Positions 6,838-13,805 of a stretch of 64,000 nt of DNA are shown here, piece by piece. Location of the stretch: NCBI GenBank assembly GCA_910575505.1, contig CAJTFK010000004.1, positions 62,001 to 126,000 on the forward strand. Reading direction: 5' to 3'. Source of the stretch: Oscillospiraceae bacterium. GTDB taxonomy: Bacteria > Bacillota > Clostridia > Oscillospirales > Oscillospiraceae. Position numbers and translations under genes: made by a program. Each line of letters opens with the position of its first letter. Positions within the stretch are counted from its first letter, which is position 1. The notes under the pieces were generated by a model, which saw only the letters and a list, made by a program, of their open reading frames with translations, made no database searches and was not told the origin of the DNA.

Positions 6838-9468
6838 ATGAGCAAAAAGTACTGCTACCTGTTCACCGAGGGCAACGCCAACATGCGGGAGCTCCTGGGC
6901 GGCAAGGGCGCCAATCTGGCCGAGATGACCAACATCGGCCTGCCCGTCCCTCAGGGCTTCACCATTACCACCGAGGCCTGCACCCAGTACTATGAGGACG
7001 GCCAGAAGATCAACGACGAAATCTTTGCCGAAATCATGGAATATATCTCCAAAATGGAGGAGATTACCGGCAAGAAGTTCGGCGACCTGGAGAACCCCCT
7101 GCTGGTCTCCGTCCGCTCCGGCGCCCGCGCCTCCATGCCCGGCATGATGGACACCATCCTGAACCTGGGCCTCAACGAGGACGTGGTGCAGGTGCTGATC
7201 CGCAAGTCCGGCAATCCCCGCTGGGCCTGGGACTGCTACCGCCGTTTTATCCAGATGTATTCCGACGTCGTTATGGAGGTGGGCAAGAAATACTTTGAGC
7301 AGCTCATCGACCAGATGAAGGAGAAGAAAGGCGTCACCCAGGATGTGGAGCTCACCGCCGAGGACCTTCAGGAGCTGGCCGGCCAGTTCAAGGCCGAGTA
7401 CAAGTCCAAGCTGGGCGAGGACTTCCCCTCTGATCCCAAGGAGCAGCTGATGGGCGCTGTCAAAGCCGTGTTCCGTTCCTGGGACAACCCCCGCGCAAAC
7501 GTTTACCGCCGGGATAACGACATCCCCTATTCCTGGGGCACCGCCGTCAACGTCCAGTCCATGGCCTTCGGCAACATGGGCGACGACTGCGGCACCGGCG
7601 TGGCCTTCACCCGGAACCCCGCCACAGGCGAAAAGAAGCTCTTCGGTGAGTTCCTGACCAACGCCCAGGGCGAGGACGTGGTGGCCGGCGTCCGGACTCC
7701 CATGCCCATCAGCGAGATGGCGGACAAGTTCCCCGAGGCCTTTGCCCAGTTTGAGAACGTCTGCAAGATTCTGGAAGACCACTACCGCGACATGCAGGAC
7801 ATGGAGTTCACCGTGGAAGCCGGCAAGCTCTACATGCTCCAGACCCGCAACGGCAAGCGCACCCCTGCCGCCGCTCTGAAAATCGCCTGCGATCTGGTGG
7901 ACGAGGGCATGATTGACGAGAAGAAGGCCGTGGCCATGATCGAGCCCCGGTCCCTGGACACCCTGCTGCATCCCCAGTTCGACGCCGCCAAGCTGAAGGA
8001 GACCCCCGTCATCGGCAAGGCTCTGGGCGCCTCTCCGGGCGCTGCCAGCGGCAAGATCGTCTTCTCCGCCGAGGACGCCAAGGAGTGGGCCGCCCGGGGC
8101 GAAAAGGTGGTCCTGGTCCGTCTGGAGACCTCTCCCGAGGACATCGAGGGCATGAAGGCCGCTCAGGGCATTCTGACCGTCCGGGGCGGCATGACCTCCC
8201 ACGCCGCCGTGGTGGCCCGTGGTATGGGCCGCTGCTGCGTCTCCGGCTGCGGCGACATCAAAATGGACGAGGAGAACAAGCGCTTCGAGCTGGCCAGCAA
8301 GACCTTCTGCGAGGGCGACTGGCTGAGCCTGGACGGCTCCACCGGCAATATCTATGACGGCGCGGTGCCCACTGTGGACGCCTCCATCGGCGGCGAGTTC
8401 GCCCGGGTCATGGGCTGGGCCGACAAGTACCGCCGTCTCCAGGTCCGGACCAACGCCGACACCCCCCACGACGCCGCTCAGGCCCGGAAGTTCGGCGCAC
8501 AGGGCATCGGTCTGTGCCGCACCGAGCACATGTTCTTCAACGAGGACCGCATCCCCGCCATCCGCGAGATGATCTGCTCCGACACCGTGGAGCAGCGGGA
8601 AAAGGCTCTGGCCAAGCTGGAGCCCATGCAGCAGAGCGACTTCGAGGGCATTTACGAGGCCATGGAGGGCTGCCCCGTCACCATCCGCTTCCTGGATCCC
8701 CCCCTGCACGAGTTTGTGCCCACCGAGGAGGCCGACATCGAGGCCCTGGCCAAGGACATGGGCAAGACCGTTGAGGACATCAAGGCCATCATCTCCGGCC
8801 TCCACGAGTTCAACCCCATGATGGGCCACCGCGGCTGCCGTCTGGCCGTCACCTACCCTGAAATCGCCGCTATGCAGACCAAGGCCGTCATCAAGGCCGC
8901 GCTGAAGGTCCAGGCCGCCCATCCCGATTGGAAGATGGTTCCCGAAATCATGATTCCCCTGGTTGGCGAGGTCAAAGAGCTGAAATACGTCAAGAGCGTG
9001 GTGGTGGAAACCGCCGACGCCATCATCAAGGAAGCCGGGTCCGACATGAAGTACCTGGTGGGCACCATGATTGAGATTCCCCGGGCCGCCCTCACTGCCG
9101 ACGAGATTGCCAGGGAAGCCGACTTCTTCTCCTTCGGCACCAACGACCTGACCCAGATGACCTTCGGCTTCAGCCGGGACGACGCCGGGAAGTTCCTGGA
9201 CGCCTACTATGACCGGAAGATCTACGAGAACGACCCGTTTGCCAAGCTGGACCAGAACGGCGTGGGCCGCCTGGTGTCCATGGCCGCCAAGCTGGGCCGC
9301 CAGACCAACCCGGATCTCCATCTGGGCATCTGCGGCGAGCACGGCGGCGACCCCTCCAGCGTGGAGTTCTGCCACAAGACCGGACTGGACTATGTGTCCT
9401 GCTCTCCCTTCCGGGTGCCCATCGCCCGTCTGGCCGCCGCCCAGTCTGCCATCAAGGAAATGGGCTGA
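6838..9468 (+). CDS. ppdK: Pyruvate, phosphate dikinase
   Basis: An 876-residue cytoplasmic enzyme (EC 2.7.9.1) that interconverts pyruvate + ATP + Pi with phosphoenolpyruvate + AMP + PPi; in anaerobic Clostridia it works in both PPi-linked glycolysis and PEP synthesis. The N-terminal ATP-grasp domain opens with LLGGKGANLAEM and has the SVRSGARASMPGMMDT loop. The central swivelling domain has phosphohistidine His455 in GGMTSHAAVVARGMG. The C-terminal TIM barrel carries LCRTEHMFF, FGTNDLTQM and catalytic Cys832 in GICGEHGGD. Length is normal. Of two nearby ATGs, 6838 is 7 nt from GGAGG while 6832 is only 1 nt away. Monocistronic, with its own promoter and terminator. The strong codon bias fits a highly expressed gene. 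Confidence 0.97.
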   Translation: MSKKYCYLFTEGNANMRELLGGKGANLAEMTNIGLPVPQGFTITTEACTQYYEDGQKINDEIFAEIMEYISKMEEITGKKFGDLENPLLVSVRSGARASMPGMMDTILNLGLNEDVVQVLIRKSGNPRWAWDCYRRFIQMYSDVVMEVGKKYFEQLIDQMKEKKGVTQDVELTAEDLQELAGQFKAEYKSKLGEDFPSDPKEQLMGAVKAVFRSWDNPRANVYRRDNDIPYSWGTAVNVQSMAFGNMGDDCGTGVAFTRNPATGEKKLFGEFLTNAQGEDVVAGVRTPMPISEMADKFPEAFAQFENVCKILEDHYRDMQDMEFTVEAGKLYMLQTRNGKRTPAAALKIACDLVDEGMIDEKKAVAMIEPRSLDTLLHPQFDAAKLKETPVIGKALGASPGAASGKIVFSAEDAKEWAARGEKVVLVRLETSPEDIEGMKAAQGILTVRGGMTSHAAVVARGMGRCCVSGCGDIKMDEENKRFELASKTFCEGDWLSLDGSTGNIYDGAVPTVDASIGGEFARVMGWADKYRRLQVRTNADTPHDAAQARKFGAQGIGLCRTEHMFFNEDRIPAIREMICSDTVEQREKALAKLEPMQQSDFEGIYEAMEGCPVTIRFLDPPLHEFVPTEEADIEALAKDMGKTVEDIKAIISGLHEFNPMMGHRGCRLAVTYPEIAAMQTKAVIKAALKVQAAHPDWKMVPEIMIPLVGEVKELKYVKSVVVETADAIIKEAGSDMKYLVGTMIEIPRAALTADEIAREADFFSFGTNDLTQMTFGFSRDDAGKFLDAYYDRKIYENDPFAKLDQNGVGRLVSMAAKLGRQTNPDLHLGICGEHGGDPSSVEFCHKTGLDYVSCSPFRVPIARLAAAQSAIKEMG

Positions 9469-9497
9469 TTGAATCGCATTCCATCCATTCCCAGAGA

Positions 9498-9533
9498 AAA
9501 AGGGGCCTGTCACAGAAGTGACAGGCCCCTTTT
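9498..9533 (+). terminator. Rho-independent terminator of ppdK
   Basis: Perfect 16-bp stem AAAAGGGGCCTGTCAC/GTGACAGGCCCCTTTT with AGAA loop, ending in a T-run. The following stretch to 9693 holds no gene that I can support. Confidence 0.92.
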
Positions 9534-9693
9534 CTGTTCTTCAACGGAAGCCTTTCCAAGATTTTATGCAGGGGCCGTGCGCTGGCCCGGCCTTTTTTGG
9601 CATTTCCAAAAAACGAGGCAAGACAAGGCCCGCCCCGTTTTCTTCCTTCTGATAAAATGCGCGAGCAGACGACCCCGGCCAAAAATTATCCTC

Positions 9694-9722
9694 TTGACAA
9701 GCCCTGCGCAGAATGGTATGAT
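9694..9722 (+). promoter_or_regulatory. Strong promoter for the two-gene unknown operon
   Basis: TTGACA, 17-nt spacer, TATGAT: a consensus -35 and a 5/6 -10. Transcription would start near 9730, leaving a leader of about 85 nt before the ATG at 9816. Confidence 0.8.
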
Positions 9723-9815
9723 GCAGTAAGTTCCAGTAGTGTAAAGTGCGGAGCACATGGCGGGTAATCGCATGGCCTGTCCACTGCACAAAATTTATAT
9801 AGGAAGGAGTACTTT

Positions 9816-10316
9816 ATGGAAATTAAGCTTTCGTTTCGCCCCACCCCCTTCGACCTCGACTGTCTTCAGACCATTGAGGCCCAGGCCGCTCCCCTCAAAG
9901 GCTTCTCCCCCGCTTTCTCCGCCCTGGTGTCTCAGACGGCGGCGGCTCCGCCTGACTGGCGCGAGGTCCAGCGGCACGCAGTCCCAGGCTCTGCCAAAGG
10001 ACCGGCCTCCAACCCCATCACTCTTTCTGTCGATCAGGAGGAGTGGAACAGCGTGCGGATGAGCATCAACCGCACGCTGGGGATCGTGCGCCCCCGAACC
10101 AGCTTTCTTATTAGAATGACCTTGGTTTACGGCCTGATGCTGTCCATCCAGGCAGAACCGTCCCCCGTGCTTGAGGTTACGGCGGAACATCTGGACGGAC
10201 TCCATTTGGTGGAACAGTTCGTCCGGCTTCTCCAATCCCAGGACCCGGCGGACAAGGCAAAGATCCAAACCATTGCCAGCCTGCTGAAGAACCATGAAAC
10301 AGGAGGTACGACATGA
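9816..10316 (+). CDS. Protein of unknown function, first gene of a two-gene operon
   Basis: 166 residues, soluble, no signal peptide and no motif that I recognise. It is proline-rich and low in charge at the N-terminus, with a predicted helical second half (VDQEEWNSVRMSINRTLGI, then a leucine-rich C-terminal region). A clear SD (GGAAGGAG) precedes the ATG and the gene has a near-consensus promoter, so it is very likely real. Its TGA overlaps the ATG of the next gene. The pair has no recognisable neighbours that hint at a pathway; base composition is somewhat less GC-rich than the surrounding genes, which would fit recent acquisition. Confidence 0.7.
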   Translation: MEIKLSFRPTPFDLDCLQTIEAQAAPLKGFSPAFSALVSQTAAAPPDWREVQRHAVPGSAKGPASNPITLSVDQEEWNSVRMSINRTLGIVRPRTSFLIRMTLVYGLMLSIQAEPSPVLEVTAEHLDGLHLVEQFVRLLQSQDPADKAKIQTIASLLKNHETGGTT

Positions 10317-10711
10317 TCCCCACCGCCGGAGAGCTTCTCTCTTACTCTAACTCCGTTTTAAAAACGGTGCACCGTCCCCTTCCCTTAGACCGCAACCTGG
10401 CCTACCGGTTTTATAAAGCAGCGGATTTTATTACCATCTATCCCGGCTTCCGCTGGGATTCCAGTTTTTGGAGCTTCAAGGATGATCTGGAGCTTCATGC
10501 CTTCCCCAGCAGCCAGTGGATTACAGAGCCTGTAGCCATGAAAATCTTCACCGCGATGGTCCTAACCGCTATAAAACTGGACGCCTCCAATAATTTCTCC
10601 ATCGCTGGCAGCTGCGGGCTCAAGGATTACTGTATGGACTGTAATTCCCCTCGCCTTCGGACGTTCAGACTACTCCAGAAATCATATGTGTTGAGGCTGG
10701 GAGTGATCTAA
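10313..10711 (+). CDS. Protein of unknown function, second gene of the two-gene operon
   Basis: 132 residues, translationally coupled to the previous gene (ATGA overlap; AGGAGG upstream). It is rich in aromatic residues (FITIYPGFRWDSSFWSF) and has a Cys-containing C-terminal stretch (GSCGLKDYCMDC) with three Cys in 10 residues that could bind metal or form disulfides. No signal peptide, and no family recognised. Coupling suggests that the two products form a complex or act in sequence. Confidence 0.65.
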   Translation: MIPTAGELLSYSNSVLKTVHRPLPLDRNLAYRFYKAADFITIYPGFRWDSSFWSFKDDLELHAFPSSQWITEPVAMKIFTAMVLTAIKLDASNNFSIAGSCGLKDYCMDCNSPRLRTFRLLQKSYVLRLGVI

Positions 10712-10737
10712 AAAAAGCCGCTACAACCAACGAAAAC

Positions 10738-10767
10738 AGAGGGAGGGACTTTAAAGACCCTCCCTCT
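10738..10767 (-). terminator. Terminator of the flavoprotein/membrane-protein operon
   Basis: Stem AGAGGGAGGG/CCCTCCCTCT overlapping the stop codon of the minus-strand membrane gene and followed on that strand by a GTTTTC run. It lies between convergent genes; on the plus strand it lacks a T-tract. Confidence 0.6.
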
Positions 10768-11065
10768 CGTCCTCTTCGGTCTCGTCCTCTCCGGCATTCT
10801 CCTCCAGAGGCGGCGTCTCCGGCTGGGGCGCGTGGGCCAGCCGCCACGCCACGATGCCCAGAAACACCGCGCCGCCCCCCAGAATGACCACGCCCAGGAG
10901 AAACTGATTCCGGGTGGGGCCGTAGGGGTCACCGGTCAGATAGGGCCAGGCAATCTGATACAGCAGGTAGACCAGATAAATGGCGGCCATCCCGTAAAGC
11001 CCGGCCCGGAACCTGGGGTCGGCGGGGGGGCGCTCCTCCGGGGTCTGTTTTTTCGAGCCAAACAT
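10751..11065 (-). CDS. Small two-helix membrane protein
   Basis: 104 residues with two transmembrane helices (about 24-44, GLYGMAAIYLVYLLYQIAW, and 57-77, FLLGVVILGGGAVFLGIVAW). The loop between them is short, and a very acidic C-terminal tail (GEDETEEDERE) should face the cytoplasm. AAGGAAGAG precedes the ATG. It follows the flavoprotein gene after 21 nt and is probably co-transcribed. I do not recognise a family and see no enzymatic motif. Confidence 0.65.
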   Translation of the reverse strand: MFGSKKQTPEERPPADPRFRAGLYGMAAIYLVYLLYQIAWPYLTGDPYGPTRNQFLLGVVILGGGAVFLGIVAWRLAHAPQPETPPLEENAGEDETEEDEREGL

Positions 11066-11086
11066 GAGTCTCTTCCTTTCTGCCGC

Positions 11087-11713
11087 TCAGCGGATAAAAT
11101 TGGTCATGGTCCGCCGGCGGGCCGGTGGCGGCGTCTCCCTGGAAGCCGCCAGCACCTTCACCATCCAGGCCATATTCTGGCCCAGCCGCACGGCCACCTC
11201 CATGCCCTCGGCGTCCTCCAGCACCTGGCCGGGGTCCGCTCCGTGGACTACGCCCCAATAATCGGAGGTCACCAAAATCATTTCCATGGCGTCCATGGCG
11301 GCGAGGAGCTGATGATAGGTCTCTGTGCCGCCGGAGCGGCGGAGAGTGCACAGTGCCCCGCCCACCTTCAGACGGAGCCGGTTTTCCCCGCAGCCCGCGG
11401 CCAGCATCAGCCTGTCAATCACGCACTTCATGCCCCCGGCGATGCCGGCGTGGTACACCGGAGAGGCCAGCAGGATGCCGTCCGCCTCGATACAGGCAGC
11501 TATGATCTCGTTGACGCCGTCACCGTCCTGGACACAGCGGAGGGTCCCGTGGTTCAGGCAGTGATAACAGGCCATGCAGGGGCGGACGCCGGGGCCGGGC
11601 TGGAAGACCTGGAACTCCACACCGGCGGCCTCCACCTCCCTGCGGACGGCCTCCAGCAGCTGGGCGGTGTTGCCCTTTTTCCGGGGGCTTCCGTTGATGG
11701 CGACGATCTTCAT
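11087..11713 (-). CDS. NADPH-dependent FMN reductase / iron-sulfur flavoprotein-like
   Basis: 208 residues with a flavodoxin-like fold. The FMN-phosphate loop is INGSPRKKGNT at the N-terminus, the ASPVYHAGIAGGMKCVIDR segment lies beside the flavin ring, and a Cys cluster CMACYHCLNHGTLRC (residues about 48-62) resembles the [4Fe-4S] ligands of iron-sulfur flavoproteins. Such enzymes shuttle electrons from NAD(P)H to quinones, nitro compounds or iron-sulfur partners. The ATG at 11713 is preceded by AGAGGTGG at 7 nt; a TTG two codons upstream is less likely. First gene of a two-gene unit with the small membrane protein. Confidence 0.85.
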   Translation of the reverse strand: MKIVAINGSPRKKGNTAQLLEAVRREVEAAGVEFQVFQPGPGVRPCMACYHCLNHGTLRCVQDGDGVNEIIAACIEADGILLASPVYHAGIAGGMKCVIDRLMLAAGCGENRLRLKVGGALCTLRRSGGTETYHQLLAAMDAMEMILVTSDYWGVVHGADPGQVLEDAEGMEVAVRLGQNMAWMVKVLAASRETPPPARRRTMTNFIR

Positions 11714-11903
11714 AAACAATCCACCTCTTTATATCAGTTTGTTCACGCTGAATTTTACCCATCATACCACAGCGCCGGGAGACTGACAAGAGGGGGATGC
11801 TCCGGAACCGACCGCCTGCGGGGAATTTTGACGTCCGGGGCCGGTATCTTTCCCGCCGGACGGGCACACTAAGGCCAGCCTGTTTGAGAAAGGAGCACGG
11901 CAT

Positions 11904-12056
11904 ATGGAGCATAAAACCAGCCGGCAGAGCGGCCCCATGGAAAAGGCCAGGGAGCTGTCCAAATTCACGGCCCCCAAAACCGACCCCCAGGGCAGCTGGA
12001 CCGGCCGTCCCCTGGACCCCAACGAGGTTCCGGTGCAGGACGCGGACGATCTGTAG
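11904..12056 (+). CDS. Small acidic protein ending in VPVQDADDL
   Basis: Fifty residues, preceded by AAAGGAG at 9 nt and followed after 10 nt by a clear terminator, so it looks like a complete expressed gene. The sequence is hydrophilic with no signal peptide: KARELSKFTAPKTDPQGSW near the middle, then GRPLDPNEVPVQDADDL at the end. I recall short Firmicutes proteins with the same GSWTG...PVQDADDL ending, but not a confirmed function. The good SD, codon use and dedicated terminator support it. Confidence 0.7.
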   Translation: MEHKTSRQSGPMEKARELSKFTAPKTDPQGSWTGRPLDPNEVPVQDADDL

Positions 12057-12066
12057 GCGTCCTCTG

Positions 12067-12094
12067 AAAAACGGCGGGGGTACCCCGCCGTTTT
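12067..12094 (+). terminator. Rho-independent terminator of the 50-residue gene
   Basis: Stem AAAACGGCGGGG/CCCCGCCGTTTT with a 3-4 nt loop, continuing into a T-run. The following 240 bp (to about 12333) contain small GC-rich inverted repeats but no gene that I can support. Confidence 0.88.
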
Positions 12095-12333
12095 CCTGAT
12101 TTCTCTCCAGCCGTCCCCCTGCCGGGCCGAAAGGCCGCGGCCGCATCCCTGCATAATCCGCCCCGCCGCTCTCCGTCCCGTGCCGGAGAAGCCGAAAGGC
12201 CGCCTTTATTTTTCAATCCGAAATCCGCCTCAGGTCCGTCTGTTTTCCCGGACCCCGGCAACGGAAGCGGGCGCAAAGCGGCCTTTCGCCGTCCTCTTTA
12301 ACCGGGACTTCAAAATTGGTCTCCTCAAAACAC

Positions 12334-12362
12334 TGGACAAATTCCCTGAAATTTGATAGGAT
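12334..12362 (+). promoter_or_regulatory. Promoter for the sugar kinase / PTS genes
   Basis: TGGACA, 17-nt spacer, TAGGAT. It would leave a leader of about 105 nt before the ATG at 12475, containing a small TTCCC/GGGAA hairpin. No antiterminator (RAT-like) sequence was recognised. Confidence 0.55.
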
Positions 12363-12474
12363 AAGCAGGAGCAATCTTGTGAATACGGATAAAATCCAAA
12401 CAGCGTTCCCGGCCTCGGGCCTGGGAAATCCCCACTTACCCGGGAATTTTTCAAAGGACAAGGAGCTTGTCAAG

Positions 12475-13431
12475 ATGGATATTACGGCCATTGGTGAAAT
12501 TCTGATCGACTTGACCCAGACCGGCGTCAGCGAGACCGGTGTGCCCCTGTTTGCCGCCAATCCCGGCGGCGCTCCCGCCAACGTGGCGGTGGCGGCCTCC
12601 CGGCTGGGGGCCCGGACCGCCTTTATCGGCAAGGTGGGCGACGACAGTTTCGGAGAATACCTCCGGGGCGTGCTGGAGACCGACGGCGTGGACTGCGCGG
12701 GTCTCCGGCGGGACCGCCGCCCCACCACCATGGCCATTGTCTCGGTGGACGCCGGAGGAGAGAGAAGCTTTCGCTTCGTCCGGGGGGCAGACTCCGAGCT
12801 CTCCCCTGACGCGGTCAACGAGCTGGCGGTGCTGGGCAGCAAAATCCTGCACTTCGGTTCCGTCAGCCTGACGCCGGGCCTCTCCCGCAGCGCCACCATT
12901 TTTGCCGCCCGCAGCGCCCACCGCGCCGGCGTGACGGTGAGCTACGACCCCAATTACCGCCCGGCCCTCTGGAACGACCGGACGGACGCCGTGGAGTGGA
13001 TGCGGCTTCCCCTGCCCCTGGTGGACATTCTCAAGCTGGCGGAGGAGGAGCTGCCCCTTCTGACGGGAACCGGCGACCTGGAGTCCGGCAGCGCCCTTCT
13101 GGAGGACCAGGGCATCCGCCTGATTCTGATTACCCTGGGGAGCAGCGGCGTATTCTGCCGCTGGCAGGGCAGGACCTGGCGTCAGCCCGGCGTCCCTGTG
13201 AAGGTTGCGGACACCAACGGCGCGGGAGACACCTTTTTCGGCGCTGTGCTCAGCCGGCTCAGCCGCCGGGAGGGCGGCCCCCTGGCCGGACTGACCGCCT
13301 CCGAGCTGAAGGATATCCTGGCCTTTGCCAACCGGGCGGCGGCCTTCACCTGCTCCCGCAGCGGAGCCATTCCCGCCATGCCCCGGATGAGCGATCTGTT
13401 CGATGAGGACGGGCGGCCCCGCCTGCCGTGA
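12475..13431 (+). CDS. PfkB-family carbohydrate kinase, probably fructokinase
   Basis: 318 residues, standard length for the ribokinase/PfkB family. It starts with ITAIGEILIDLT, has signature 1 (NPGGAPANVAVAASRLG) and signature 2 (DTNGAGDTFFGAV, with the catalytic base Asp in GAGD). It also has the YDPNYRPALW stretch typical of bacterial fructokinases (ScrK/FrkB), which make fructose-6-phosphate from free fructose. AAGGAG lies upstream of the ATG. It is followed by HPr and enzyme I genes, but no PTS permease or sucrose hydrolase is present, so fructokinase is favoured over 2-keto-3-deoxygluconate kinase only by sequence feel. Confidence 0.8.
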   Translation: MDITAIGEILIDLTQTGVSETGVPLFAANPGGAPANVAVAASRLGARTAFIGKVGDDSFGEYLRGVLETDGVDCAGLRRDRRPTTMAIVSVDAGGERSFRFVRGADSELSPDAVNELAVLGSKILHFGSVSLTPGLSRSATIFAARSAHRAGVTVSYDPNYRPALWNDRTDAVEWMRLPLPLVDILKLAEEELPLLTGTGDLESGSALLEDQGIRLILITLGSSGVFCRWQGRTWRQPGVPVKVADTNGAGDTFFGAVLSRLSRREGGPLAGLTASELKDILAFANRAAAFTCSRSGAIPAMPRMSDLFDEDGRPRLP

Positions 13432-13532
13432 GGACGGCGGACAAAAACACGCTATGATGTTGGAGCTTTCACCTCCTCCGGGAAAAGCTCTCTGTATCAT
13501 AATAAATCATCACCAGAAAGGAAGTATTTCTC

Positions 13533-13793
13533 ATGAAGCAGTTCACCTACACCATTACTGATCCCTCGGGCATCCATGCCCGGCCCGCGGGGCTCCTGGT
13601 CAAGGCGGCCAAGGCTCTGGACAGCACCATCACCATTGCCAGAGAAGACGGAAAGTCCGCCCCCGCCACCAAGCTGATGGCGATTATGGGCCTGGTTATC
13701 AAGCAGGGTATGACCGTCACGATCTCCGCCGAGGGCGGGGACGAGGACGCCAGCATCGCCGCTATGGAGCAGTTCTTCAAGGAAAATCTGTAA
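13533..13793 (+). CDS. HPr-like phosphocarrier protein lacking the regulatory serine
   Basis: 86 residues, full-length HPr fold. His15 in the GIHARPAGLL loop receives phosphate from enzyme I, encoded 12 nt downstream. In Firmicutes HPr the HprK target Ser46 lies in a KSIMG motif; here the matching stretch is ATKLMAIMG. Allowing the one-residue insertion before it, Lys47 occupies the Ser46 position, with Thr46 just before it. The protein therefore should not serve as the usual CcpA co-repressor unless Thr46 substitutes. Clear SD (AAGGAAG). It probably donates phosphate to PTS permeases encoded elsewhere or plays a regulatory role. Confidence 0.9.
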   Translation: MKQFTYTITDPSGIHARPAGLLVKAAKALDSTITIAREDGKSAPATKLMAIMGLVIKQGMTVTISAEGGDEDASIAAMEQFFKENL

Positions 13794-13805
13794 GGAGGCT
13801 TTCCC

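Noticed and set aside
6775..9513. A ~910-codon open frame antisense to ppdK, plus similar giant antisense frames against the SLH protein (17323-21519), the hybrid kinase (23953-27564) and the S-layer gene (48255-51692).
   Set aside because: These arise from strong codon bias (C/G at third positions) in highly expressed long genes. They have no SD, no domains, and their composition (His/Gly/Leu/Gln-rich) is that of reversed codons.
9564..9791. Several short frames on both strands between ppdK and the unknown operon.
   Set aside because: No SD, no codon bias and overlap with a clear promoter and terminator. Treated as non-coding.
12103..12330. Possible tRNA or small RNA among the GC-rich inverted repeats.
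   Set aside because: No cloverleaf with a TPsiC-like GGTTCGA motif, and no promoter. The only strong hairpins are terminators.
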